22,406 bases of DNA. It comes from JANNAV01 sp031384695 (GTDB lineage Bacteria > Pseudomonadota > Alphaproteobacteria > Rhodobacterales > Rhodobacteraceae). The position numbers and the translations under genes were made by a program. The notes under the pieces were generated by a model that saw only the letters and a list, made by a program, of their open reading frames with translations, did no database searches and was not told the origin of the DNA. Below are positions 6,311 to 14,658 of the stretch, piece after piece (within the stretch, counting starts at the first letter, position 1; every line of letters starts with the position of its first letter). The DNA lies in contig JANNAV010000209.1 of the NCBI GenBank assembly GCA_031384695.1, forward strand, positions 1 to 22,406, given 5' to 3'.

Positions 6311-7588
6311 TCAGAAGATGTCGATCTGCGCCGCAAGCCCGGTGGTGATGGTCAGGCCGGTCAGGGTCAGCACGTCGCCACCGCCGAAGTTGAACACCAG
6401 GCCCGCCGCACCAAGGGTGGAAAAGTTGGCGATCACCTGTGCCGCAGTTTGCGCCACGCTGCCCCAAAGCGCATCGTCAAACACCAGACGGTCCTGCTGC
6501 GCGAGCGAGAAATCGGAGATTCTGTCAACGCCGTCGGTGTTGTTCATCACGAAACTGTCGGCCCCCGCGCCGCCTTTCATGATGTCCTTGTGGCCGCCGC
6601 CCACCAGCCTGTCATCGCCCGCGCCGCCGAACAGCCGGTCATTGCCAAGGCCGCCTTTCAGGATATCGCCGCTGTCGCCGCCATCCAGCCGGTTGTAGCC
6701 GGAGTTGCCGGTCAGAATATTGGCGGCGGCGTTGCCGGTCAGGTTCAGCGCACCCACCCCCAGCAGGGTGGCTTTGCCCACGCCCGACATCAGTTGCAGC
6801 GAGGCCGAGGTGAAGAACTGATCGCCGTCCACCAGATCCAGCTTGCCGTTGCCGGTGGTCAGATCCATCTGCACCACCGAGGTTTGCCCGCCTTGCAGCA
6901 CCGTCACCGTGGCCAGCGCCGCCGTGATCGCCAAAGCATAGCCGCCCGCCGCCTGCGAGGTGGCCGAGGCACCGTTGACGGTAAACCGGGTGCCCGATAC
7001 GCCTTCGCCGATCGAATAGAAATCGTCGTTGTCGCTGTCGGAATAGACCGCGCCGGTGACAAAAACCGCAGTGCCCGACTTGGCGAAATCCTGCGCTGCC
7101 ATCGACGAGTTCCAGTCGCGGCCATTGTAGGTGAAGGTGCCGGTGGCCTGTGCGATGCCAACCTCGCGGAAGGCATTGTTCAGGATATTCTCGCGGTGAC
7201 CATGCGAGAGGAACAGGTTCTGGTGGTGCTGGGCGATGGCGGCGGCGATATCGAGCGCACCGGAACTGCCCAGCCATGAGATGTTTTCGCCGTAAGTCCA
7301 CGAGCCGTTGAACACATAGCCCGCACTCAGCATCCGGTCTTGCGGATTGGAATTGCTGACGCCGGTGTGGCTGAAGACATCGGCTTGCAGCATCCAGGCC
7401 GCATGCGCCTCGGCTGCGGCATCCAGCAGGGCGTTGGGGGCCAGAACCTGCTTGACGGTGCCGTTGAGGGTTCCGGCGGCGAGGCCTTCGTTGAGGTCGA
7501 TGCCAAAACGGGCCGCCTCGGCCAGAGGATCAAGCCGGGCGCGGTTCACCAGTTCGAGGAAGTATTGCTCGTTTGCGGTCAGGGTCAT
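6311..7588 (-). CDS. CAP (SCP/PR1-like) domain protein with RTX calcium-binding repeats
   Basis: 425 residues from the ATG at 7586-7588 (MTLTANEQYFLELVN). Residues 5-170 form a CAP domain: FLELVNRARLDPL, then SHTG (H74), YGENI (E101), and SHGHRENILN (H131, E133), the classical CAP signature tetrad. A linker follows with calcium-like acidic clusters (SDSDNDDFYS at about 183-192). Residues 298-345 are RTX nonapeptides of the GGxGxDxL kind (LDGGDSGDILKGG, GNDRLFGGAGDDRL), followed by DSFVMNNTDGVDRISDFS and a C-terminal hydrophobic end LTGLTITTGLAAQIDIF. There is no N-terminal signal peptide. RTX repeats plus such a tail indicate export by a type I secretion system, although no ABC/MFP genes for it are here. 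Role of the CAP domain outside the cell is unknown. An earlier in-frame start at 7672 adds a proline-rich, non-homologous leader. Confidence 0.9.
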   Translation of the reverse strand: MTLTANEQYFLELVNRARLDPLAEAARFGIDLNEGLAAGTLNGTVKQVLAPNALLDAAAEAHAAWMLQADVFSHTGVSNSNPQDRMLSAGYVFNGSWTYGENISWLGSSGALDIAAAIAQHHQNLFLSHGHRENILNNAFREVGIAQATGTFTYNGRDWNSSMAAQDFAKSGTAVFVTGAVYSDSDNDDFYSIGEGVSGTRFTVNGASATSQAAGGYALAITAALATVTVLQGGQTSVVQMDLTTGNGKLDLVDGDQFFTSASLQLMSGVGKATLLGVGALNLTGNAAANILTGNSGYNRLDGGDSGDILKGGLGNDRLFGGAGDDRLVGGGHKDIMKGGAGADSFVMNNTDGVDRISDFSLAQQDRLVFDDALWGSVAQTAAQVIANFSTLGAAGLVFNFGGGDVLTLTGLTITTGLAAQIDIF

Positions 7589-7770
7589 GGCACATAACTT
7601 TCTGCAGCGCCGGGCGGTAGGGCCTGGCGGCCTGGCTGGATCGGGGGCGGTTACAGGCAATGTGGGCTGCAAAAATGTCGATATCTAGGCGAAAAATCGG
7701 CGAAAAACATCCGGTGGCGGCGATGCGCCGGGGGGCGGCGGCGATTGCGGCGGGATTGCGCCCGCCTTGC

Positions 7771-9552
7771 CTATCTTGTGAGGTGCGCCAGCATCAGGCC
7801 CTCGGCGATGCGGGCCAGATCGGTGCCATCGCGGAACGGCAAGCGGGCCAGATTTTCCTGAAACGAGAAGGTGGGGTTGATGGCGACAATCTCGAACCAC
7901 ATTATCTGGGCCTCGTCATGCAGGCCAAGGTGGCCAAGGGCCGCGATCAGATAGCAGCGCGACATATCGGTGTTGGGCGCAAGGCGGATGCGTTCGCGAA
8001 AGGTTTCGGCGGCGGTCTGATAATCGCCGGCCACCAGAAAGGCCAGACCCAGAAAATGCAGGAACTGATGGGTGTTGACCGGGTCCAGCCGGATGGCGCG
8101 GTGCAGGTAGGGCATCGCCTGCAACGGGCGGCCGAGAAAAATCTCGATGGTGCCACGGGTGCCGTAGGCCAGCGCATAATTGGGGTTGAGCGCCAGCGCC
8201 CGGGCTGTCTGGGCCTCGGCCAGATCAAGATCGCGCTTGAACAGGCTGACGATGGCGGCGGCGTAATGGGCGTAAGGCTCGTTCGGATCGCGGGCGATGG
8301 CCTGGGCGAAATACTGCGACGACAGCTCCAGCGCGTTGGGGGTGTTGACCCATTTGTTCTGAAAATCCAGCATATAGGCAAGGCCAAGGCCGGCATAGGG
8401 TTCGGCGTAACTGGAATCGAGGGTGATGGCCTGTGTGAGGGCGGCGATCACCTGATGAAACACCTCACGGTTCTTGTTGGGGCTGAGCAGCAGTTCGCGG
8501 CCGCGCAAAAAGCTGTCATGGGCGGCGACATTCGAGGTGCGCGCGCCGCCCAGCAGCGCCTTTTCCGCCGGGCGCAGGGTAACTTGCAGGGCGGCAACAA
8601 TTTTCAGCGTCACCTCATCCTGCACCGCAAAGATATCGGTCAGATCGCGGTCATAGCGTTCGGCCCAGAGATGCCCGCCATTGGTGGTATCAATCAACTG
8701 CGCGGTGATGCGTATCCGGTTGCCCGACCGCCGGATCGAGCCTTCCAGCACCGAGGCCACGCCCAGTTCACGCCCGACAGCGCGGATATCGGGGGATTTG
8801 CCCTTGTAGGCAAAGCTGGAGTTGCGCGCGACCACGAGCAGGCCCGAGATCTTGGACAGATCGGTGATGATATCATCGCTGATGCCATCGGAAAAATACT
8901 CCTGCTCGGGGTCGCCCGACATGTTGGTGAAGGGCAGCACGGCGATGGACGCCTGCGGCACCGGGGCTGGAGGGGCCACCGCCAAGTTCTGGGCCGGAGC
9001 GGTTGGTGGCGGGGTCTGGGCCGGGGCGCGGATATCGCCGCCCCAATGCCACGCCCGCACCGGCGCCGCGATGTTTTTCAGCGCCAACTCGCCCGCATCA
9101 AGGAAGGTGACGCTGACCCGGCCCTTGATCTGCGCATGCACCGCATCCGACAGCAGAACGCCGTTGCGGGGGGCGTGGGATTCCAGCCGCGCCGCGATGT
9201 TGACGCCATCGCCGAAGATATCATCCGCCAGAATGACGATATCGCCAAGATTCACCCCGATCCGGAGTTCGATCGGCTCGGCGCGGGCCTGCCGCATGGT
9301 CATCGCACTTTGGATGGCGACGGCGCATTCGACGGCATCGACGGCGCTGGCAAATTCCACCAGCGCACCGTCACCCAGCATCTTGACGATGCGGCCATTG
9401 TACTGCGCCACCATCGGGTTGAAACAATCGGCCCAAATCGCTTGCAGGGCGGCCAGCGTGCCCTCTTCATCCACCCCGATCAGCCGGGAATATCCCGCCA
9501 CATCAGCGGCAAGAATAGCGGCGAGGCGGCGGTGGGTACGCGTATCAACCAT
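7771..9552 (-). CDS. Class III adenylate/guanylate cyclase with TolB-like and TPR domains (paralog 1)
   Basis: 593 residues from the ATG at 9550-9552 (MVDTRTHRRLAAILAADVAG). Residues 8-170 are a class III cyclase domain with metal-binding D17 (ADVAGYS) and D61 (MLGDGALVEF), K57 and D115 as likely purine-contacting residues, and N118/R122 (GVNIAARLES) for the transition state, so it should be active. A Pro/Ala-rich linker (about 174-200) leads to a TolB-like module, residues 202-330, with IAVLPFTNMSGDPEQEYFSDG and ending LWAERYDRDLTDIF. Residues about 340-593 are TPR-like helical repeats (LDPVNTHQFLHFLGLAF and similar). No membrane segment is evident. This architecture is widespread in rhizobia and Rhodobacterales; its ligands are mostly unknown. 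It follows the paralog at 9617 on the same strand by 64 bases and is probably cotranscribed. The open frame extends upstream to 9693, but that leader overlaps the neighbour's repeat. Confidence 0.92.
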   Translation of the reverse strand: MVDTRTHRRLAAILAADVAGYSRLIGVDEEGTLAALQAIWADCFNPMVAQYNGRIVKMLGDGALVEFASAVDAVECAVAIQSAMTMRQARAEPIELRIGVNLGDIVILADDIFGDGVNIAARLESHAPRNGVLLSDAVHAQIKGRVSVTFLDAGELALKNIAAPVRAWHWGGDIRAPAQTPPPTAPAQNLAVAPPAPVPQASIAVLPFTNMSGDPEQEYFSDGISDDIITDLSKISGLLVVARNSSFAYKGKSPDIRAVGRELGVASVLEGSIRRSGNRIRITAQLIDTTNGGHLWAERYDRDLTDIFAVQDEVTLKIVAALQVTLRPAEKALLGGARTSNVAAHDSFLRGRELLLSPNKNREVFHQVIAALTQAITLDSSYAEPYAGLGLAYMLDFQNKWVNTPNALELSSQYFAQAIARDPNEPYAHYAAAIVSLFKRDLDLAEAQTARALALNPNYALAYGTRGTIEIFLGRPLQAMPYLHRAIRLDPVNTHQFLHFLGLAFLVAGDYQTAAETFRERIRLAPNTDMSRCYLIAALGHLGLHDEAQIMWFEIVAINPTFSFQENLARLPFRDGTDLARIAEGLMLAHLTR

Positions 9553-9616
9553 GCCGCAAGAAAGGCCCCGAAGCCGCAAAAATACAAGACCTTTTGCGCG
9601 CAAGTGAGGGATTAGC

Positions 9617-11410
9617 CTAGCTGGCCAGCCCCGAAATGGCCAGCCCCGATATGGCAAGCCCCGACTTTGCCAGCCCTGCGAGGATGTTTTCACGATCTTG
9701 CGGATTCTGGAACGGGATGCGGCCCAGATGGTATGTCGGCGAATAGGCCGGGTTGATCGCCATCAACTCGGCCCACACTGCGTGGGCCGCATCGGTTTCG
9801 CCCAGATGCCCCAGAGACGCGGCCAGCAGCGCGCGCGACAGATCGGTTTTGGGCGACAGGCGGATGCGTTCACGGAAAGCGCGGGTGGCGGCGGCGTAAT
9901 CGCGGGCTACAAGATAGGCCATGCCGCGAAAGTGGATGAACTGTTGTGCAAAAGCCGGGTCGAGGCGGATGGCACGGTCGATGTAGAGCATGGCCGCCTG
10001 AGGATTGCCCAGATAAATCTCGATCTGGCCCATGGCACCATGGGCCGCGCCATGATTTGGCGAATACCGCAGTGATGTCTCGGCGCTGGCCCTCGCTCCG
10101 AAAAGATCACCCTGATTGATCTTTACCATGGCGCTGGCCATCCAGCAAAAGGCCGAAGTCGGGTCTTTTTCAACCGCGAGATCGGCGTTGTGGGCGGCAA
10201 GAGCCAGGGCATCCGGAATTCCCGCCCAGTTGTTCTGAAATTCTGTGATATAGCTGAACGCGAGCGCCGCATAGGCGCCGCCGAAGTTGGGATCCAATGC
10301 CACCGCGCGGGCTTGGACGGCTATCACCTGCTCAATGGCGTCCTTGCCGGTGAATTCGTTCCTCAGCATCCGCATCGACATCTCGCGCGAGCGCAAAAGC
10401 GTGTCATGCGCCTCGACATTGGCCGAGCGGCGCATGTGGAATATCTGCAAATCCTTCGGGGTCAGCGTGATGCGCAGGGCGGCCACGATCTGCAGCGTCA
10501 CCTCGTCCTGCACGGCGAAGATATCAGTCAGGTCGCGGTCATAACGTTCGGCCCAGAGGTGCGCGCCGTTCTTGGTGTCGATCAACTGCGCGGTGATGCG
10601 CACCCGGTTGCCGGCGCGGCGGATCGAGCCTTCGAGCACCGAACTTACCCCCAGATCGCGGCCGACCACGCGGATATCAGGGGATTTGCCCTTGTAGGCA
10701 AAGCTGGAATTGCGGGCGATCACCATCAGGCCGGGAACCTTGGACAGATCGGTAATGATATCCTCGGAGATGCCATCCGAGAAATACTCCTGCTCGGGAT
10801 CGCCCGACATGTTGGCGAAAGGCAGCACGGCGATGGAGGGGCCGTCATTCGCGGCCTCGGCCACGATGGGCGCGTCCAGCCCGTTGCCGCCCCAGCGCCA
10901 GGCCCGGACCGGGATTGCGATGTTCTTCAGATCGAGCGCGCCCGCGTCGGCAAACACCTGCGCCACCTTGCCGCGCACCTGAGCGTGCACCGCGTCGGCA
11001 ATCAGGATGCCGTTGCGCGGGGCCTGCGATTCAAGGCGGGCGGCGATGTTCACGCCGTCGCCAAAAATATCGTCGCCCTCGATCACGATATCGCCGAGGT
11101 TGATGCCGATGCGCATCTCGATCAGTTCCTCGCCGACGCGGGCATCGTTCAGGCGCGCCATGGCGGCCTGAACCGCAAGGCCGCATTCGACGGCATCGAC
11201 GGCGCTGGCAAATTCCACCAGGGCACCGTCGCCCATCATCTTGACGATGCGGCCGCGATGTTCGGCCACCGCCGGGTTGAAATGCTGCGCCCAGACATCG
11301 CGCAGAGCAGCGAGGGTTCCGGCCTCATCCGCGCCCATCATGCGGGAATAGCCCGCAATATCGGCGGCAAGGATGGCGGCAAGGCGGCGTTGAGTTCTGG
11401 CTGCGATCAT
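9617..11410 (-). CDS. Class III adenylate/guanylate cyclase with TolB-like and TPR domains (paralog 2)
   Basis: 597 residues from the ATG at 11408-11410 (MIAARTQRRLAAILAADIAG). It has the same layout as paralog 1: cyclase domain 8-172 with D17, K57, D61 (MMGDGALVEF), D118 and N121/R125 (GVNIAARLES); TolB-like module 192-320 (SIAVLPFANMSGDPEQEYFS); TPR-like region 330-570. The linker between cyclase and TolB-like module is much shorter than in paralog 1 (about 20 versus 30 residues) and not proline-rich. The cyclase and TolB-like modules are strikingly alike in the two genes while the TPR parts diverge, suggesting tandem duplication followed by divergence of the sensing half. The extreme C-terminus is a tandem repeat, SGLAISGLAISGLAS, encoded by a 15-bp minisatellite. 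Likely cytoplasmic cAMP or cGMP producer. Confidence 0.92.
   Translation of the reverse strand: MIAARTQRRLAAILAADIAGYSRMMGADEAGTLAALRDVWAQHFNPAVAEHRGRIVKMMGDGALVEFASAVDAVECGLAVQAAMARLNDARVGEELIEMRIGINLGDIVIEGDDIFGDGVNIAARLESQAPRNGILIADAVHAQVRGKVAQVFADAGALDLKNIAIPVRAWRWGGNGLDAPIVAEAANDGPSIAVLPFANMSGDPEQEYFSDGISEDIITDLSKVPGLMVIARNSSFAYKGKSPDIRVVGRDLGVSSVLEGSIRRAGNRVRITAQLIDTKNGAHLWAERYDRDLTDIFAVQDEVTLQIVAALRITLTPKDLQIFHMRRSANVEAHDTLLRSREMSMRMLRNEFTGKDAIEQVIAVQARAVALDPNFGGAYAALAFSYITEFQNNWAGIPDALALAAHNADLAVEKDPTSAFCWMASAMVKINQGDLFGARASAETSLRYSPNHGAAHGAMGQIEIYLGNPQAAMLYIDRAIRLDPAFAQQFIHFRGMAYLVARDYAAATRAFRERIRLSPKTDLSRALLAASLGHLGETDAAHAVWAELMAINPAYSPTYHLGRIPFQNPQDRENILAGLAKSGLAISGLAISGLAS
9622..9680 (-). 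repeat. 15-bp minisatellite at the 3' end of cyclase paralog 2
   Basis: Units TGGCCAGCCCCGAAA (9622-9636), TGGCCAGCCCCGATA (9637-9651), TGGCAAGCCCCGACT (9652-9666) and a partial fourth unit from 9667. A 15-bp period keeps the frame and encodes repeated SGLAI at the protein C-terminus, so copy number can vary without a frameshift. Confidence 0.8.
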
Positions 11411-11770
11411 GGGAAAGGCCTGCGGGACTTCGGCCCCTCACATTTGGGCCTGTTGGAAGGAAGTTTCAATCGGCAAGTCAGGCTTTTGCGCGGCCTTCGG
11501 TGTTAAGCGCCAAATCCTGCGGCTGGCGCAAGGGCGCGCGGCACAGAAGGCGCGCAGGGTGGCCAGCACGAAAACGTGATCGTTGTCATATGGCTTCAAT
11601 CGCGGACAAATGCCCGTTTTTCTTGCAAGCTCAACTGGCAGGGCGCGAAAAGAAATTGCCGGGCGCGGGCGATTCCGGGCTTGACGCGGAAACCATTGCG
11701 TCTTTGCCTGCGTAGGTGCAACGTGCCACAGATTTCCGACCCCCGGCCCATCATGATGAAAGGCCTTAAC
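11411..11770. other. Divergent intergenic region between cyclase paralog 2 and the FecR gene
   Basis: No gene recognised. It must hold the promoter of the two cyclase genes (minus) and that of the FecR gene (plus). TTGACG at 11681-11686 could be a -35 for the FecR gene, but nothing close to TATAAT lies 16-18 bases downstream, so I make no promoter call. An open frame continues upstream of the FecR start to 11576 without protein-like character. Confidence 0.5.
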
Positions 11771-12412
11771 ATGAAACTCAGCATATTTGATCCGCGCGGC
11801 CTGCTTGCCGCTGCCGTGATTTCGGCTTTTGGTGCAGGTGCCGCACTGGCCGAAGCTGCCCCCATCGGCCAGGTTGACCGGGTGCAGAACAGCGTCACCG
11901 CCGATAACGGCGGTGCGGTGCGGGTGCTTGCGGCGGCTGATCCGCTTTATTTCGGCGAGACGCTGACCGCGGCCGCGGCCGCCCGGCTTGAGGCCACGCT
12001 GACCGATGACACGCAGATCACCCTGGGCGAAAACTCGTCCATGCAGATCGACGCGTTCGTCTATGCGCCGGGCGTCGCGGGCGGCTCGCTGGCGGTGAAG
12101 GTGCTGGAAGGCACGTTCCTGTTCGTGGGCGGCAAGGTGGAGGGGTCGACGGGCGGCAATGTGGCGATTTCAACCCCGTTTGCCACCCTGGGCATCCGTG
12201 GCACCACCGTTTGGGGCGGGCCGCTGGACGGTGCGTTCGCGGTTTTCGTGGCGGCGGGCGAGGTGACGGTGACCAATGCGGGCAAAACCGTTACCCTGAC
12301 GCCGAATATGGGCACGATGATTGCCGATGCGGCCTCTGCGCCGCAAGACCCGGTGCAGTGGAAGCAGGACAAGGTGGACCGCGCCTTTGCCACCATGAGT
12401 TTCGCGCCCTAG
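11771..12412 (+). CDS. Secreted FecR-domain protein
   Basis: 213 residues from the ATG at 11771, chosen because AAAGG lies 7 bases upstream and the protein then begins with a clean signal peptide (MKLSIFDPRGLLAAAVISAF, cleavage probably after ALA at about residue 27). In-frame ATGs at 11753 and 11756 are alternatives. The mature part, about residues 60-170, is a FecR domain: FGETLTAAAAARLEATLTDD, ITLGENSSM, LEGTFLFVGGK, ISTPFATLGIRGTTVWGG and VAAGEVTVTN. It lacks the N-terminal anti-sigma and transmembrane parts of classical FecR, so it is a free periplasmic or exported FecR-like protein. It converges on the CHASE2-cyclase gene with only 5 bases between the stops. FecR-like and CHASE2-cyclase genes are often neighbours, which suggests a ligand or partner role for the CHASE2 sensor. 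That role is inference. Confidence 0.88.
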   Translation: MKLSIFDPRGLLAAAVISAFGAGAALAEAAPIGQVDRVQNSVTADNGGAVRVLAAADPLYFGETLTAAAAARLEATLTDDTQITLGENSSMQIDAFVYAPGVAGGSLAVKVLEGTFLFVGGKVEGSTGGNVAISTPFATLGIRGTTVWGGPLDGAFAVFVAAGEVTVTNAGKTVTLTPNMGTMIADAASAPQDPVQWKQDKVDRAFATMSFAP

Positions 12413-12417
12413 GGGTG

Positions 12418-14622
12418 TCAGGCAGGCGGGGTGAAATCGTCGCGTCGGCTGGCGCAGTGGCGGATGTAGGTGGCAAGACGCGGATCGGCGCCTGCGATGG
12501 CCGCCTCGGTGGCCGCCTCGGTGGCCGCCTCGGGGTCTGCACCGCGCCGGATGGCGGCCAGCAACGCTAGATAGGCGGCTTTGCGGCTGGCAAATCCGGG
12601 CGTGCGCGCGGTTGCGGCATCGCCCAGCAGAATGAACACTTCGGTGCGGTCCGAAACCCCTTTCAGCGCCACAAAGCCCGCCGGTAAAAACGCCAGATCT
12701 GGTGCGGCGCGGGCCACCTCGGCGGTGACCAGAATATCAAAGCGCACATGGCGGCAGGCGGTTTGGGTGCGCGCCGCCACATTCACCGTATCGCCGATGG
12801 CGGTATAATTGAAGCGGTCGCGCGATCCGATATTACCGACGCAGGCCAGCCCGCAATCAAGGCCCATCCCCACCGCAATCGGCGCCGCCCCGGAGGCGGC
12901 CTTGCGGGTATTATAACGCTCGATCGAGGCGCGCATCTGCAAGGTGGCGAGGCACGCCCGCAACTGGTGCTGTTCGGTAATGACCGGGGCATTCCAGAAG
13001 GCCATGATCTCGTCACCGATGTATTTGTCTATGGTGCCCGATTGCGCCAGAATCTGATCCGAAAGATCGGTGAACAATTCGTTCAGCAAAGCCACCAGAT
13101 CATGCGCCGTCATCGACGCGGCCAATGGCGTAAAATCGCGGACATCGCAGAACAGCACCGTCACCTCGCCGGTTTTGCCGCCCAATTCAAGGCTATGGCC
13201 TTTCCGGTCCATTTCCAGCAAAACCGAGGGGGCGACGTAATGCGCGAAAGAGCGCCGGATCAGGCGTTTGTCGCGGTCCGCCACGGCGAATTGAAACATC
13301 GCCAGCGCCGAGAACGCCACAAAGCCGCCGATCATCGGGAAAGTGCCGTCGAACAGGATGCCCAGCCGGGTGTAGGCGTACCAGCTTGCCGCAAGCGCCA
13401 TCGCCACCATGACGCCGCCCGCCGCGATTGAAATCAGCGGCCCCGTCAGCATCAGCGCCAGCGTGATGACCAGCCCGATGGCCAGAAAAACCAGCACCTC
13501 CGCGCCTTCGGTGGCGGTGTTGCGCTTCAGATAATCGCCCAGCAGGATCTGTTCCACCACCTGCGCATGGATCGAAACCCCCGGCACCCGCTGCCCCAGC
13601 GCCGTGGTTCTGATATCCGAAAGCCCCGCCGCCGAGGCCCCGACAAACACGATGCTGCCCTTCAGACGCAGCGCAAGATCGCGGCTTTGATCAGGATCAA
13701 GCAGTTGATAAGCCGGGATATATTGGCGGGCCTGATCCGGGCGGTAGTGCATCTGAAAAAGGCCCGTCGCCGAGGCGGGAATGGTGAAACTGCCCAGCTT
13801 GATCGCCTCAACCCGCGGGGTGCCGGCCTTCGCGCCCTTGACCGCAATCGTGGTTTCGCCCAAGGCAAGGCGCAGCGCCTCGATGGCCAGGCCGGGCACA
13901 AAACCGGTGTCGCTTTGCCAGACCAAAGGCACCGCGCGGATCCTGTCGGTCTGTTCCAGCGGGTTGACGTTGACCACCCCGATGCCCGACGCAGCCGCCG
14001 CAATCACCGGCACAATCGCCGTCGCCGACCGCAGGTTCAACAGCGCGCGGCCCGGCTGCTGCCCCACGAACACGAAAGCCGCCTTGCCCGCAATCGGCGG
14101 CGCGCCATTCGCCCCGGCGTCGGAAATTCCCAGCACAACCGGTAATTGGGTGATGGCGGCGGCAAAGGCCGCGTCATTGTCCAGTTTGCTCAGATTCTTC
14201 AATCCCGGCCCATTGCCCAAAGCCGCCCGCACGGCCGGATTGCCGACCAGATTTTTGGGCGACAGCCTGTCAGCTTCGGGAAACAGGATATCAAAGGCCA
14301 CCACTGCGGCACCCAGTTCGCCCAACCGGTCCACCATTGCCGCCAACCTGTCGCGTGGCCAAGGCCATTGGCCCAGCTTTTGCAAGGACTCCTCATCCAG
14401 ATCGACAATTACCACCGGCAGCGGCGTATATTCGCGCGGCTTCAGGTTTTGCAGGTAATCGAAATACGCATTGCGCAGATTGCGCAAAGGCGCGGGATCG
14501 GTGGAGCGCAGGCCAACCAAAGCGCCCAGCAACAACAGCGCAATGATCAGGAATGAACTGCGCTTGCCCAGACGCAATTGCGACGTAAGTTTGCCGATCC
14601 GGTCATTGCCAAGGCCAGCCAT
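12418..14622 (-). CDS. CHASE2-domain membrane adenylate/guanylate cyclase
   Basis: 734 residues from the ATG at 14620-14622, with AAAGG eight bases upstream. Layout: cytoplasmic start, one membrane helix at 23-38, a large periplasmic CHASE2 sensor at about 45-365 (VVIVDLDEESLQKLGQWPWPR, then VAFDILFPE, and KGSIVFVGASAAGLSD with PGVSIHAQVVEQIL). Three membrane helices follow at about 374-446, then a class III cyclase domain at 485-665. Catalytic residues are present: D493 (FCDVRDFT) and D537 (YIGDEIMAFW) for metals, K533 and D611 for the base, N614 and R618 (TVNVAAR). It should therefore make cAMP or cGMP in response to an extracytoplasmic signal. It is the last gene of a minus-strand operon, 36 bases after the cyclic-nucleotide-binding ABC-like gene, which is an obvious candidate effector. 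The C-terminal tail holds an EAAT repeat. Confidence 0.94.
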   Translation of the reverse strand: MAGLGNDRIGKLTSQLRLGKRSSFLIIALLLLGALVGLRSTDPAPLRNLRNAYFDYLQNLKPREYTPLPVVIVDLDEESLQKLGQWPWPRDRLAAMVDRLGELGAAVVAFDILFPEADRLSPKNLVGNPAVRAALGNGPGLKNLSKLDNDAAFAAAITQLPVVLGISDAGANGAPPIAGKAAFVFVGQQPGRALLNLRSATAIVPVIAAAASGIGVVNVNPLEQTDRIRAVPLVWQSDTGFVPGLAIEALRLALGETTIAVKGAKAGTPRVEAIKLGSFTIPASATGLFQMHYRPDQARQYIPAYQLLDPDQSRDLALRLKGSIVFVGASAAGLSDIRTTALGQRVPGVSIHAQVVEQILLGDYLKRNTATEGAEVLVFLAIGLVITLALMLTGPLISIAAGGVMVAMALAASWYAYTRLGILFDGTFPMIGGFVAFSALAMFQFAVADRDKRLIRRSFAHYVAPSVLLEMDRKGHSLELGGKTGEVTVLFCDVRDFTPLAASMTAHDLVALLNELFTDLSDQILAQSGTIDKYIGDEIMAFWNAPVITEQHQLRACLATLQMRASIERYNTRKAASGAAPIAVGMGLDCGLACVGNIGSRDRFNYTAIGDTVNVAARTQTACRHVRFDILVTAEVARAAPDLAFLPAGFVALKGVSDRTEVFILLGDAATARTPGFASRKAAYLALLAAIRRGADPEAATEAATEAAIAGADPRLATYIRHCASRRDDFTPPA
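12499..12534 (-). repeat. Three 12-bp tandem repeats in the CHASE2-cyclase tail
   Basis: GGCCGCCTCGGT at 12499-12510 and 12511-12522, then GGCCGCCTCGGG at 12523-12534. They encode the EAATEAATEAA run at residues about 698-708, beyond the cyclase domain. The period preserves the reading frame, so the tail length could vary between strains. Confidence 0.8.
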
Positions 14623-14658
14623 TGCGGCGCCTTTCCGATGGATTGCGGATTTGCGCCT

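Noticed and set aside
6092..7279. A 395-codon plus-strand open frame antisense to the CAP/RTX gene
   Set aside because: The minus strand shows CAP and RTX motifs; the plus product is featureless Ala/Gly/His-rich sequence.
7660..9615. A 651-codon plus-strand open frame antisense to cyclase paralog 1
   Set aside because: The minus-strand gene has clear domains and catalytic motifs; the plus reading has none.
10190..11506. A 438-codon plus-strand open frame antisense to cyclase paralog 2
   Set aside because: Mirror of a well-supported cyclase gene with no recognisable domain.
11681..11709. TTGACG as -35 of a promoter for the FecR gene
   Set aside because: No acceptable -10 hexamer at 16-18 bases.
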